This document shows, one piece after another, positions 13,168 through 24,879 of a stretch of 64,000 nt of DNA. How positions within the stretch are numbered: position 1 is the first letter of the stretch; each line of letters starts with the position of its first letter. The notes beneath the pieces were generated by a model. The model ran no database searches. It saw only the letters and a program-made list of their open reading frames with translations, and was not told where the DNA came from. The stretch is from positions 1,054,001-1,118,000 of the forward strand of contig NC_089723.1 in NCBI RefSeq assembly GCF_035083965.1, in the 5' to 3' direction. The position numbers were made by a program, and so were the translations under genes. Origin of the DNA: Branchiostoma lanceolatum (taxonomy: Eukaryota > Chordata > Leptocardii > Amphioxiformes > Branchiostomatidae).

Positions 13168-13341
13168 ATGGCGGCGGAACCTGAGCCACGGCACCTTGTG
13201 CAGTCAGGGTATCATGTTACAGCGTGTGACGTAGCAGGGCCGAACGTGTCTGAACTGACGGGGAAATGTTGGGGGCCTTTCTCAACATTCCGCCGCGGTG
13301 TTAAGCGGTCAGTAGGCCGGTGGAAGACACGTTTACAGTAG
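13168..13341 (+). CDS. Possible short ORF or first exon behind a TISU/YY1-like initiator
   Basis: The ATG sits in CAAGATGGCGGCGG, which matches the TISU/YY1 element found at starts of genes with very short 5' leaders. The frame runs 57 codons to TAG at 13339-13341 in a locally CpG-rich patch. The product begins M-A-A-E-P-E-P and has no recognisable domain. It could be the first coding exon of a gene whose other exons I could not find, or chance. Support is only the initiator match and composition. Confidence 0.2.
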   Translation: MAAEPEPRHLVQSGYHVTACDVAGPNVSELTGKCWGPFSTFRRGVKRSVGRWKTRLQ

Positions 13342-14021
13342 CCGAGTCTATCACACGGTCTGTTAAACACAGACAACGGGATTCCTGTTGTGAGTAAATA
13401 ATAAGATCACGTCTAACCCACCTGACAGACACTTAAGACGTCTTGTAAGTGTTCTTAAGACGGATACAATACAAGTGGCACCGTGCGGCTGTGTGGGCTA
13501 GCCGAAAAAATTGGTAAAAAGGACAAAGCTATACGTAAGTATGACAGTAAAGTTTTGGCTTCGGGAATTTTCTCGGCAGCAGGTTTCTCACGTCTGCTGT
13601 TTGTCACAGCAATTATCCGCCATGACAGTTACGCACGGGTGGACACGGGAAACTTTCACTTTTCTTAGGAACGCTCTCACTTTCAGACAGCCTTATGGCA
13701 TCTTACACGATGGGCATTTCATAGATTTTTGTTCATAGCTGTACACATTGGATGGGAAAAGAACATGAATGTTGGACATTTATAGAAATAATCCCTTCTG
13801 ATTGATTTGTATAGCCTTTGGCAATGAAGCTTACCGAGTTACCACTGCGTGTTCGGAATAAATAGGAAAATATGGCGCCGCCTAGAGGGGAAGGGAGGGG
13901 GGCAGACGTCCTACATTAAACAGTGTCACTGAGTGGTGTCAATGTTTCTTTTTCTCTGTCCGTATTCTTGTTTATCAGGTAGACTGTCAAACAATTCTTT
14001 TCTGTTATCAGTGCATGTTGT
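13342..14021. other. Intergenic sequence, no gene seen
   Basis: Nothing recognised apart from short chance ORFs. Confidence 0.5.
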
Positions 14022-14026
14022 CCTAG

Positions 14027-14094
<68 letters not shown>

Positions 14095-14185
14095 TTATAT
14101 ATATTTATATACATTTATATATATTTATATATATTTATATATATTTAAATATATATTTATATATATTTATATATATTTATATATA
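14022..14185 (+). repeat. TA microsatellite grading into TATATATTTA repeats
   Basis: An uninterrupted (TA)n tract of about 60 bases is followed by about ten copies of a 10-bp TATATATTTA unit. Confidence 0.95.
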
Positions 14186-15095
14186 GTGCCATGCTAATTC
14201 GTACAAATAGCACCAACACTAACTTGTAAGCAAACGAAGCTGCGTGGTATTTCTAATCATTTGGTGACTACATGAAGAAGTTTTCTACATGTCTCCTATT
14301 TCGTGTAGTTCGCAGTTTTGCGCATCTTTGGTCGCTATGCTGTAAGGAAAATTCTGGTGAGCAAGAAACTGATGAGATGGCTGCCGACATAATTGACGGT
14401 TACGTTAATTGATAATTACACTGATGGCGATAAAAGGCGAAAATGAGTCTCCGTCAGTCATACTTCTAGCTGAATAAACAGTGGACATTAGCTACAATGT
14501 GTCGAAGGTACTTCGCCATCCCTAACATTAAAAGTTCCGAGAGGAGTGCAGTGGAGACCAGGTTGTGATTGAGCATCGCGCAGAGCGGTGGGAAAATGTT
14601 ACACGAAGCTAACACAAAAATAGCACATAAACAGCACGCGCAATAACCGTCACTAGGTGTGCCAGAACCAGCAGTTATAGCCGTTATACATTTAAACGAA
14701 TGATGAGCTGGTTGGACGAAGGTCACTGAATGTATGTTTGAAAACAAACAGGAATTCAATAACGCTTCATACTTGATTAGCTCTGCCTGTAACGGTGTTG
14801 TTGCGTCAAACCCAGCGTTATGAAACAACATTTATGAACAACTACACACACACACACAAATAACGGTTGTAACGGAAAGTACTCTTAATAAGAAAGGAAT
14901 AAATGGACGTATGCATTTTTTGCAAGTGTTGGCATTGAATGTATGGGCAGACGAATGGGTGACTGAATGAACGAACCAATCGAGGAATGAGACAATGGGT
15001 CTATGTTTGTATGAATGAAGCGATGAAGGAAGAAATGAAGGAATGAAGGAATGGAAGAAAACCTGGATCTGAAGGAAGGACGGAGCATGTCTTAC
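14186..15095. other. Non-coding, downstream of the splice donor at 15095
   Basis: This should be intron of the minus-strand coiled-coil gene, because its exon ends in a donor at 15095-15094. A 121-codon minus-strand open frame at 14466-14831 has no recognisable motif. 14940-15070 is a GAATGAAGGAATG-like degenerate tetramer repeat. Confidence 0.45.
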
Positions 15096-16330
15096 CTGCG
15101 CCTGTAATCCTCCGTCTCCTTCCTAAGTTTGTTGACCTCGGTCTCGAGCTTGGCCTTGAGCACGGTGACGGCGTCCAGCTCGGTGTGTGCCTCCTCCACC
15201 TCCTGCTGCAGCTCCTCCTCCGCGCGGCTCAGCGGCTCGGGCCGCCCGCCCAGCGCGCGGATCTTGTCCTCCAGGTACTCCTGCCGGTCCTCCAGCTCCT
15301 GGATCTTCTCGATGTACCGCGCGGCCTCCTCCCCTCCCTCCTCCAACCGGGACAGGTCGCGTGACGTGCGCTTGTAGTCGCGGTCGCGGTCGTGTTCGCG
15401 ATCCCGGTAGCGATCCCGGTCGCGATCAGCTTCTCGATCGCGACCTCGATCAGACGAGAGATCAAGGTCGCGCCCGAGGTCTTTCCGGTCACTATCGCTG
15501 TACCCTCGGTCTCGGTACGTCCCGGTACCTCGGTCACGGTCGTGGTAGGCTCGGTCCTCGCTGGACCGCCTGTCGCGGTACCCTTGGGCTCTGTCCCGAT
15601 CCCAGGCTTCGTCCAGAGGGGACTTGGGCCCTCGGTCTCGGTCGAACCGCCTGCGCTCCAGCATGCCCTCGGTAACGGACTGGACGCTGTCGCCGCTCGG
15701 CCGCCGTTCCCTACTGTACCCGCCGAAGCTCGTGTCACGGTCACGGTGGCTCTCCCGGTCCCGTCTCATGTCGAACCCGTGCTCGCTCGACGTGGACGAC
15801 ACGCGGGGCTTCTTGGGCGGACCGATCCGCATCCCCTTCCAGCTCTCCACGGAGGCCAGGCTGTCCGTGTCGTCCTGCCTGCCGCTGTAGCCCGCCTGGA
15901 GGGACCGGTAGCTGCCGAACGCCTCCCGCTTGAACACCCTGTACTCTCGGTCGGGGCTCCGCTTTAGGCCGAAGTCCCGCTCGTGAGACCTCCGCCCGAA
16001 GTCCCGGTCGTATCGGCTGGCCGGCAGGTCCCCCGCCAGGCTCTGCGGGCGGCTGGGCTTTCCCTCCATGCTGTCCTGCACGTTCCGTTTGATGATGTCC
16101 AAGGTCCGCAGCCCTCCTCTGGCGCTGGGGTAGGCAGGGGGGCTCCGCTCCGGCTGGCCATACTCCCCACTGAAGCGAAACCTGGACTCATGACGGGTGT
16201 CTGGCGGCGTACCCCTATCCGATCCACCCCGGGACCCGTACCGGGCATCGTGCCGATTCCTTCCCCGGGCGGTCTCGACTCCGTACCCGCGAATCATCTC
16301 TAGTCTGGCCCGGTGTTGATCTATACACAC
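15096..16330 (-). CDS. Arg/Asp-rich coiled-coil protein, 5' or internal exon (partial gene)
   Basis: One open frame of about 412 codons ends at a clean donor (CGCAG|GTAAG, exon end 15096, phase 2). The gene therefore continues to lower coordinates, but I could not find the next exon. Residues about 1-190 are basic, Ser/Gly/Pro-rich and probably disordered. About 190-325 is a dense R-D-R/D-R-D repeat region. Residues 326-412 form a heptad-like coiled coil (EKIQELEDRQEYLEDKI, then VLKAKLETEVNKLRKE). The start is uncertain: Met at 16330, Met 12 codons in at 16297, or a splice acceptor (TATAG) near 16321. Arg/Asp repeats occur in splicing and scaffold proteins, but the family is not recognised. 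The opposite strand is also open across much of this exon, a composition artefact. Confidence 0.65.
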
Positions 16331-16510
16331 ATTACCTGGCGCTTGGTTCGGCCACCCAGGTCTCTAGGTGGCCATGATGTGTGCCCGGCTGATAATTGCC
16401 CCGGTTCACGTCACACGTGGGTATGTGCTGTTGTCCCGCCCACCCGGAGCCGTTGGTCCGGTTCTCTGTTGTCCTTGTGCGCCGCGCCGCCAGGTGTGAT
16501 GTCACAGATG

Positions 16511-16642
16511 TGTGTCGTTCGCGTCGTCTGCAAGCTGGGAAAAACAACCTGACCCAAGGTGCATGCGCGACCGCTGCGTGTCGTTCGTGTCGTCTGCAAG
16601 CTGGGAAAAACAACCTGACCCAAGGTGCATGCGCGACCGCTA
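16511..16642. repeat. 67-bp perfect-type tandem duplication upstream of the coiled-coil exon
   Basis: Two nearly identical units at 16511-16575 and 16578-16642 each contain GTCGTCTGCAAGCTGGGAAA, CAACCTGACCCAAGGTGCAT and GCGCGACCGCT. They lie 180-310 bp upstream of the minus-strand exon, possibly in its promoter or first intron. Near-identity indicates a young duplication. Confidence 0.85.
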
Positions 16643-17599
16643 CACGCCCTGCCTTCCAATCAATCAGACCTAGGTACGGTTTCCCGCCATTTCACCTGAC
16701 GAACCGTCACCAATGCCATAAAGACACGTACAGCGCGGGAAACAATCGGTAGTACTTGTCGTCTGCACACCTATCCATCAAATTTAAGTTATGTACAACA
16801 TATTGCAGTAACATTTTCTTTTATTTTTATTACATGCCCTTACATCTGTGAATACACAGACCACGTCGAATAGCAGACGTAGTCTGCAAGACTGTCAATC
16901 AACAGTGGGAAAAACATGACTGAACCAAACTCAGCACCATATTGTTAGCGATATTTTCAACGTTGTCGCCTTGTATGGGCAGAATGGATGAGACAAGGGT
17001 TAAAGGTCATAGTAACGTCTTCTCATTAATCATGGCTCTACCTGCCTGCAGACATGTTGTGAGGAAAGTCGACATGTTTTTGTCTGCATTTATTTGCCTG
17101 CCGTACGGAAGGTATTCTATCGCTAGTCATAAAGACAATAAGGACAAAAACTTTCTTGTTCTCGACGTTACCTTAGGAGACATATAACTATACTTTTATG
17201 ACCCAGTGTTTGTTTTTTAATCCTTCATTGTTTATTGTGGGACTTTTGTTTACTATTAAGGCTGAAAGCCACACAACGAAACGTCCGTGAGAGATTCACC
17301 ACTGGGCACGTAAAACCGTCACAGGTCCTGCATTTTTAATGCACCGACATTGACGATCGCCCTAACCTGCACCACGCCCTTGTTTTGACTGCAGATCGCG
17401 TCTTCCTCTCGACAGAAAGCTTAAAACCGTCACGTAATGTCCGCCCTATCTGTGAGGAATATTGTGGCGATTAAACCTTTTTATCCTGTTAGTCCGTTCC
17501 TTTGTTCTGGGCTTGTCTGACGACGCGGTGACCTTTCAGAAATGTTCGCCTGCGGGGTTGGGTAATTGGCGTGAGTCACCGGACGGGAGAGGCGTCATG
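16643..17599. other. Intergenic sequence, no gene seen
   Basis: No supported gene. Near 17260-17290 there is a CTGAAAG...CGAAACGTCC stretch that faintly recalls the Penelope-like core but lacks a convincing stem. Confidence 0.4.
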
Positions 17600-18010
17600 G
17601 CCGCCTGCAGAGGTTCCCGCCTTTTTTGGCGCACCCTCACGTGTGGGGCGTTTGCATTTTGCTCTCACGTGACTATGGCCAGCGGTTTTTAAGCGTCAGC
17701 CATGTTGGTAGGTTAAAGCCCCGTCCAAAGCCATGTCAGAAATTAGATGGACGCTTGCAGAATTTCCCGCCTCTTGGATTTTCTCGGCGCACCCTACCGT
17801 GTGGGGTTTTTTGGTGGCCATGTTGGTAGGTTAGAGCCCAGCGCAAAGCCAAAGACGTGTTAGAAATCAGACGGGTGCCTGCTGAAGTTCCCGCCGTTTC
17901 TTGCAATCCTCCCGTGAAGAGTGTTTGCTGTCATGTGACTATGACGTATTCTACTGAGCGTCGGCCATGTTGGAAGGTTAGAGTTTTGTGCAACATCGTA
18001 TCAGAGATCA
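17600..18010 (+). repeat. Tandem repeat, about 135-bp unit, three copies
   Basis: Each copy contains TTCCCGCC, a CGCACCCTNNCGTGTGGGG-like block (less clear in copy 3), GCCATGTTGG(T/A)AGGTTA and TCAGA(A)AT(T/C)AGA. Copies are near 17605-17745, 17755-17865 and 17880-18010. Non-coding. Confidence 0.7.
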
Positions 18011-18885
18011 AACGTCCATCAGAACGCCAGGGCTGAATAGTCAGTGGTTCAAAATGAGGCATCTGTAACAATGGACGTCAGGAGTGATAGGGATCTGCCT
18101 TTTATTGAAGTATGACGGATCTGAGTCTTCTAGATTCCATACATGTATCCGAACGAGCATAAAGTCATGTTTGACTTGGATGACACAATGTGTGGCGTCA
18201 CTTCCTTTTCCGCTGTTACATTGACTGGGCATTGCCACGTTGGAAGTTGTGGCCTCAGGCTCTAAACAACGCAAGGATTCTAATATATGTTCTAAAAATG
18301 AGATTGCAGTAGTATCATTAAACGTATATCATAGAGAAGAAATCGGTTATTGAAGGAACATCTTTTATTCTTTTACTGTATGGATTTTCAATGCCATTCT
18401 CACTCTCACCCTTCACAGAAAGGACTTTCGACTTCCATGCCTAGCGTTGGTCACCATTTAACAAGTCCCATCATTCAAACCCTCTTCCTCATTTGCAGAA
18501 TTTGTCAATAGATCTATTACGTACATCACTCACTGGCGACAGATGGTCTGCAGACAATAAATGTACAATTTTCCAAGGCCGTCAATTTACAACGATGTCA
18601 GCTTCATCTTCCTTTGAGTAAATCGAAATAGGGATAATCACACCGAAAAAGTCTACTCTAGTATTGTATTTTCACACGTGTACACATTATAGTGTATCGC
18701 ATGTATTCATTCATTACGAACAAAGGCAACTTCGTAGTCATAAAAACCTGCTGCAACTGCGCCGATTGTTGATTTATGACGAGGTAAATGTCAAGGCCAA
18801 GAGAGAATGTGAACACCTGCCGCTGTGATGACAGCCGTGGGAGACAGACGCGCACAAAGCTGCTGTTTCCCGCTTTGTGCTCACG
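18011..18885. other. Intergenic, downstream of esterase 1
   Basis: 3' flank of the minus-strand esterase. No gene or clear repeat was found. Confidence 0.4.
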
Positions 18886-21800
18886 TCAGACTACCAGAAC
18901 GACAAACGTCCACATCAGAACCAGGATGAGCCCACTCGCCACATTGCTGGCCCCGCCACTCACGGTCGCCTCCATAAGTTCATCTGCAATGAAATAGACA
19001 CAACTGAAGTAATAAAGAGGAATGGTTGCTTTGTCGTGTTGCTTAGGCCCATACATAAGCGCCTGGGAGGAACCATTGGGCACAGAATTGTTGCCAAATC
19101 ATTCTAGTATCATCAACCATAAATCTCGCTTACAATCTTTTTACTTTCAACCAGTAGGACAAAACCTTCTTGCATTGCAATTGGTAAAGCGTTCGCCAGA
19201 GGACGCGGTATGAAATCCTAATTCGCAACTTGGTAGCAGTCACCGGTACAATACTCGTTTTCAGTATCTCCCCAGCTCCATCTATCTCGTTACTAGGGTA
19301 GTGAATATGCCCCCAAGCCCAAGCTGACCTGTTTGATCCTCAAGTGGCCAGAGGTACTCCCGCCAGAAGGCACAAGGCCTGGCCCTGGGCCACTGCGCAA
19401 CTCGGACCGGCTGTGTGTCCAGCACAATGTAGGACTGGTCAGTCTGGTTGTAGACTGGCCACAAATCGTTCCCAGGGTCGTTTGGGTCTCTGCAAGAAAA
19501 AAGGAATAGTTTCGAAGTTTCAGAACTTGTTATCAGTGCGCGTCATCTACCAATTTGAATGCAAAATGACAAACCGTCAAATACATTGATCAACATATTA
19601 TTGGTTGTTTGGTTGCACTTCGTTGCCTTCTTTGCTGCATTGTAGAACTGACTGTTGTCTTATTCACAAATCAATCAAAAAATCAATCAACCAACCAACC
19701 AACCAACCAGCCAACTGACTGACCGACCAACTATCACCAAACTAGCCAGCTGACCACTCAGAATCCCAGCTAGAAAGGCGTCGTTTGCGAGCAAATACAG
19801 CATATTTCAATCCATCTCCCTCTTCATGCAAAAATGTACTGTCTACAATCAAAGGCATAAGGCACATTGAAAAACACCTTTTAGGCGATATGTACCCCCT
19901 GGTTGAATAAATAGAAAGAAAACACAGATCTCCTCTACATGATTGACATTCGATTTCGTTGCATCTTTAACCCCAAATAAACAGTGAATGTGCGGAGATC
20001 CCCTCGATTGGAACTCCGTTCTCGTAAAAGTTTCTACGACTTCCCCTTTTGGTTGCAACGGATATTGAATGCTAAAAACAATAAATGTCAATCCTTTACA
20101 TACAGTATAGCTACTTCGGGGTTTCTTACCCAGTCCTGGCAAAGTTGGCCCAGAACCGCATCACTCTACGCGCCAGCTCGTGTTCCTCCGCGGTGAATCC
20201 GGATTCCGGATCCAGAGCGCTTCCGGAGACGAATGGCGAGAGGGCGGAGTGCAGAACCCCGGTCCACGGCGGTAGGGAGCTGGTGGACTTCCGGTGGTCG
20301 AACTGGTACAGGTACGTCCTGGCGCCTCCCGAGCGCGCATGCGCGTCGACGGTCTGAACCACGGGGCACTTGAATGAGAAATCGCTGGTCAGACTCTCCA
20401 TCGCGTCACGGTAGGTCTCGGGCGCACTGATATGTGCCCAGTCCATGTAGTGAAACGCCACCGCGTCCACCCCGAACTCATTGAGCTCCGGAATCAGCGA
20501 CTGGATGCCCCGGATGTACTCTTCCTTGGTGATGAGACCCTCTGTTGCTAAGCTGAATCCTGGAACCCAACTCTGGTTGAGAAGAAACGACATCCCTTCG
20601 TTCGTGTTGTAACCGGCTATCATGTCCACTGTGGTAAACGGCGGGTCTGCGCTTGCCACATCCGGGGTATTGGGTAGAAATTTCCCGTAAACCACCGGTG
20701 TAAAAGATGGCCTCAGAAAGCCGTCCGTAGCGGACTGTCGGTCCACGATGTCACTCGCGGTGACGTCACGCAGACATCGAACGGTGTCGGAGGCCTTGGG
20801 TTTCCAGCAGCCGAGGGATTCGGCAAGGGTGCGCCCTCGGGCCGCGGCGACGTCATTCGGCGTCAGTGCCCAGGCGCAGAAGGCCGCCCCGCTCTGAAGG
20901 ATAACGCGGCGGAACAAACCATTGTTGGACGGGGAGAGCAACTGCAGCCCCACGCTGGCTCCTCCTGGGCCAAAAACGTGCAGAAAATGATAATAATGTA
21001 TGATTTTTTTCTCAGTTTTATACTTTAATTTTTCTACATTCCTCCACATATATACATTCATATGGCAACGAGACGTCGTAGCTTGTAACGATTTGAACGT
21101 CTTGTCTTAACGTTTTGAACTTACAACTTTCCCTAAATGATTATGATTTATGAATATCCCCCACAATCCGAAGTTCGCTTGAACACCCGTAGTACGTATA
21201 TTTGCTAGATACTAAACCATTCATATACAGGGCAAAGATACTCCAATGTACCTGCGCTACTGCCGAAAATGGTGACCCTGTCTGGGTTGCCTCCGAACCT
21301 CTCTATGTTTTCCTGTACCCACTGTAAGGCCAGCTTCTGGTCCAACAGTCCCATGTTCCCCGGGGCATCGTCCGTCCCGAGCGCCAGGAACCCCAGCGCC
21401 CCCACTCGGTAGTTCATGCTGACGAGGATGATGTTTTCTCGCGTGACGAGACGAGACACCGACCTCATGGATCCCGCCCCACCTCGGAACCCCCCTCCGT
21501 GGATCCAGACCATCACAGCGTCACCTGGCGGGCCGGACCGGCGCTGCCAGACGTTCAGATAAAGGCAGTCCTCGCTTCGGGTGTCCTCCTGAAACAGCAT
21601 GGCAGCAGGGGATACATTGAGGAGGCAAGGAAAGAAGGAAAAAAAAACAGACAACAGTCCACAGGGTAAGGGTGACACTGAGAACATGGAAAATAGTATC
21701 GAGTTTATTGCTTGGTTTGCTGTAGTGTAAGTTCTACGACAAGGAGACTTATTCGACATGACATTTCTACCTGGTTCTTTTGCAGAAGCTGGTAGCATCG

Positions 21801-22052
21801 GTTAGAAAATTTCGTCGCGTTGTAGACTCCCTCCCAAGGGTCGGGCGGGACCGGCGGCTTGAAGCGCAGCTCCCCTACAGGCGGCTTGGCGTAGGGAATC
21901 CCCAGGTAGGCGTTCACCTGTGTGCCCGCCACGTCTACGACTGTGCCCCGGACGGTGCCAGCAGGCAGATCCACCAGCGGCTCAGAACTACCAACTGACA
22001 TCGTCACGAGGAAAACTGCCGAAAGCACGGCTTCGATCAGAAACACCTTCAT
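18886..22052 (-). CDS. Carboxylesterase/cholinesterase-like protein, esterase 1 (five exons)
   Basis: Alpha/beta-hydrolase of the type-B carboxylesterase family, predicted to hydrolyse esters outside the cell. Exons on the minus strand: 22052-21771, 21588-21252, 20964-20130, 19489-19329, 18983-18886. All junctions are GT-AG and phases join to 570 residues. I chose the Met at 22052 because it opens a signal peptide ([17 protein letters not shown]); an upstream in-frame Met would bury it. Family signature EDCLYLNVW is at 100-108 and [16 protein letters not shown] holds nucleophile Ser205. Glu329 (NTNEG) and His445 (GVLHS) complete a triad spaced as in acetylcholinesterase. The residue before Ser is Ser, not the usual Glu. 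The C-terminus is a hydrophobic tail (about 550-570), so a GPI signal or membrane anchor is likely. It runs opposite to its three paralogues; exon 1 is nearly identical to theirs while exon 3 is diverged. Confidence 0.9.
19670..19735 (+). repeat. Tetranucleotide repeat (AATC then AACC)
   Basis: Runs of ATCA, CAAC and GACC tetramers in intron 3 of esterase 1. Confidence 0.85.
19915..20030 (+). repeat. Dispersed repeat in esterase 1 intron (pairs with 24135-24250)
   Basis: Shares TTTCG(T/G)TGCATCTTTAACCC, a TATGCGGAGA/TGTGCGGAGA block and TTGGAACTCCGTTCTC with 24135-24250 in the same orientation. Non-coding. Confidence 0.75.
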
Positions 22053-22456
22053 GTTGGCCCGTGCGGGTGTGCTGTTGTTTAAAGTCTTTGGACTGAAGGT
22101 TGGACCTTTGTTCTCCAAGGGTCAGACTTGACGACTGAGGTCAGCCGATATCAAACTTTTCTGTTAGTATAACAACAGCGAGGTTGACATGTGTACCTGC
22201 ACTGGTTGTCCGATATATGCAAAATAAATTCCGACCCGACTGAACAGGTGGTTTAAATGTCGTCGCGCGTGTCCGTCTCTTAAACGGTCGACGCTATTTA
22301 TAACGGTTATCGCCATATCGATGACCGGTCGATACCATATCCGAACGTTTCATTATTTTTTTGTACGCTGACAAGACGCAAAAATGTAGATAAATCAAAT
22401 CTTTGTAATTTTTGTGTGCACCCTATAAATTTTGAAGCGTCGAAGTGTCTCATTTG

Positions 22457-24017
22457 CAGTGCGGTCCCCCGAAAGTGCGAAATGGAACGAAATGGAACGA
22501 AATGGAACGAAATGGAACGAAATGGAACGAAATGGAACGAAATGGAACGAAATGGAACGAAATGGAACGAAATGGAACGAAATGGAACGAAATGGAATGA
22601 ACTAAAACAACATATGTAACATTATGATGTGAAATACCACTAGATAGCGAAATATAAGGAGTAGACCGGAACAGGAAACATTTTAAATACAGAAGTGAGC
22701 GGTAAATACATAATATGACGTGTTTTATTTCTTGAATCTATGTGATATTATTAAATACAACATTTTCGTCGCATTTGTGTGACTAGATTCTTCCTTGGAA
22801 ATGGAAGCGCCGCGTGCAAAGAGATCCGCCGCTCTTTCTTGTGTACCAACGATCTGCAAATGAACTGCTACAAAAAGCGGGGAAAACAAGCAAACGGAAC
22901 TGAGTATCGAAGTTAGGACCAGATTATACAGAAGTTGGTGGTAACATCGCATCTCCAAGAGGGCATGAGGCAAGCGTTATCTTATTATGTATACAGCTAG
23001 CGTGTTTGCGTGTTGTGTGAACCGTGAAATACATGTCCTCCTCGTTCACACCCTCCCTTTGTTTTGTCGGGAACAGGGAAGCAGAAATGTCTCCAGAGAC
23101 TCCACGTCCGTGTTTGAATGGAGTGTGAAATGTGTGAAATTGGTGACGCAGCGCAGAGCTTCATTTGCATATCATTAACGGAGGGGTCCATTCCCCGACA
23201 GCGGTCTGACTTTGAGCCGAAGAATTGGTTGTATAAAAATCGTTGTTTCGGAGATATGCATATGCTACGTACTAGTTATGGACTAAAACCGTATGTAAAT
23301 AACTGGAAAGTCGGAGTTTGATTCAACCTGTCGGTAGCACGCCCACAGTTCCGTCGCGCTGGCAACAATGGCGGTTCATTTGTATGCGGGGCTCCATTTG
23401 GGAGAGAAGAGTTCTGTCCCGCAACACGCAAACACGCTGTATGAATAATAAAATAACGCTTGCTTGCCTCATGCCCTCTTGGTGAATTATGAGATGCAAT
23501 GTTACCACCAACTGTATAATCTAGTCCTAACTTCGATACTCAGTTCCGTTTGCTTGTTTTACCATGCTATTTGCAGCAGTTCATTTGCAGATCGTTGCTA
23601 CACAAGGAAGAGCGGCGGATCTCTTTGCACGCGGCGCCTCCAATTTCAAGGAAGAATCTAGCCACACAAACCCAACAAAAACGTTGTATTTAATATTATC
23701 ACATAGTTTCATGAAATAAAACACGTTATATTATGTATTTACCACTCACTTCTGTATTTAAAATGCTTCCTGTTCCGGTCTACTCCTTATATGTCGCTAT
23801 CTACTGGTATTTCATTTCATAATGTAACATATGTTGTTTTAGTTCGTTCCATTTCGTTCCATTTCGTTCCATTTCGTTCCATTTCGTTCCATTTCATTCC
23901 ATTTCGTTCCATTTCGTTCCATTTCGTTCCATTTCGTTCCATTTCGTTCCATTTCGTTCCATTTCGTTCCATTTCGTTCCATTTCGTTCCATTTCGCACT
24001 TTCGGGGGACCCGCAGT
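22457..24017. mobile_element. Large fold-back element with about 550-bp inverted arms
   Basis: The left arm (about 22457-23010) and right arm (about 23415-24017) are imperfect reverse complements over more than 500 bp. Both start at the outer end with GCGGTCCCCCGAAAGTGCG-like sequence and then carry an array of the 10-bp unit AAATGGAACG: about 11 copies at 22479-22590, and the inverted form at 23843-23995. The inner 400 bp is unique and has no transposase. Non-autonomous. Confidence 0.85.
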
Positions 24018-24134
24018 TTGGGGTCCTTAATCATGTAAGCCCCAAAAGGGGACCAAGCAGAGCCGTTGTCAAGATGATAACGTAATGGACCATTGCGAGT
24101 TGAGTAGCTGACTGTAAACATACCTGTTCACAAA

Positions 24135-24250
24135 GGAGCAGATCTTTTCTTCATGATTGCCATTCTATTTCGGTGCATCTTTAACCCAAAACAAACAATG
24201 GATATGCGGAGACCCCCTCGCTTGGAACTCCGTTCTCACAAAAGGCGAAA
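24135..24250 (+). repeat. Dispersed repeat, second copy
   Basis: Partner of 19915-20030. Nearby, AGAGCCGTTGTCAAGA(T/C)GAT recurs at 24060 and 24292, a short local direct repeat. Confidence 0.7.
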
Positions 24251-24554
24251 TACAGTCGACTTCTACTACCTTAATGTCCAACCGGACCCAACAGAGCCGT
24301 TGTCAAGACGATAACGTAATGAACCATTGCTGCCGAGGCCGCGGGTTTATCGCGAGTCTGACTGTTCCCGCCAGTAAAAACATCAACCAGCTGGTTTATC
24401 AGTAACTTCTGAGGTGGACATGGACATGAGGCAGGAGTAATGCCTCTTTGCGGTTCATGGAAACTTACAAAACTGAATAAAACAATTTTTTTTTTCTCCA
24501 CTTGTACAAATTAAGGTACGTTTAGAAAACAATAACCACAGACACGCACAGCCG

Positions 24555-24879
24555 CTGACCGGTTAAACGTTGTGTAAGTTTGATGAGATCCTATTTGTTA
24601 ACTTGACGCGGCCCTCTCCGAGAATGCCCCAGAGGCGTGCCGATACACTTCACCAAACGCCTAATGGAAACTAATGATTAACTTGAGGCGGCCGCGCTGA
24701 AAGCTCGTACCAACGCGAGCCCAACACTCCCTACACCCGCCCACCGACCGTCAGCTCAACGTTGTGTATTTACTAAGTTAGCCTGATGAGAAACTAATGA
24801 TTAACTTCAGGCGGCCGCGCTGAAAGCTCGCCCCAACGCGGGCCCGACTCTTCCCGCACCCGCCCACCGGCCATCAGTC
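24555..24879 (+). promoter_or_regulatory. Tandemly repeated 5' flank of the ACE-like gene
   Basis: 24663-24783 and 24784-24879 are about 85-90% alike: GAAACTAATGATTAACTT, AGGCGGCCGCGCTGAAAGC and CCCGCCCACCG. A more decayed third copy lies at about 24555-24660. The last copy ends at the start codon, so the proximal promoter or 5' leader of the peptidase has been duplicated. Confidence 0.7.

Noticed and set aside
14466-14831. 121-codon minus-strand ORF
   Set aside because: No recognisable motif, no flanking gene structure, composition like the surrounding intron or intergenic DNA.
15129-15967. Long plus-strand open frames opposite the coiled-coil exon
   Set aside because: They arise from GC-rich RD codons on the other strand. 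The minus frame has a coiled coil and a consensus donor, whereas the plus frames give low-complexity Ser/Pro/Val/Ala sequence.
22416-22619. ORF of repeating EMERNGTKWN residues (and its mirror at 23791-24121)
   Set aside because: Translation of the AAATGGAACG satellite in the fold-back element, open in all frames of the repeat, not a gene.
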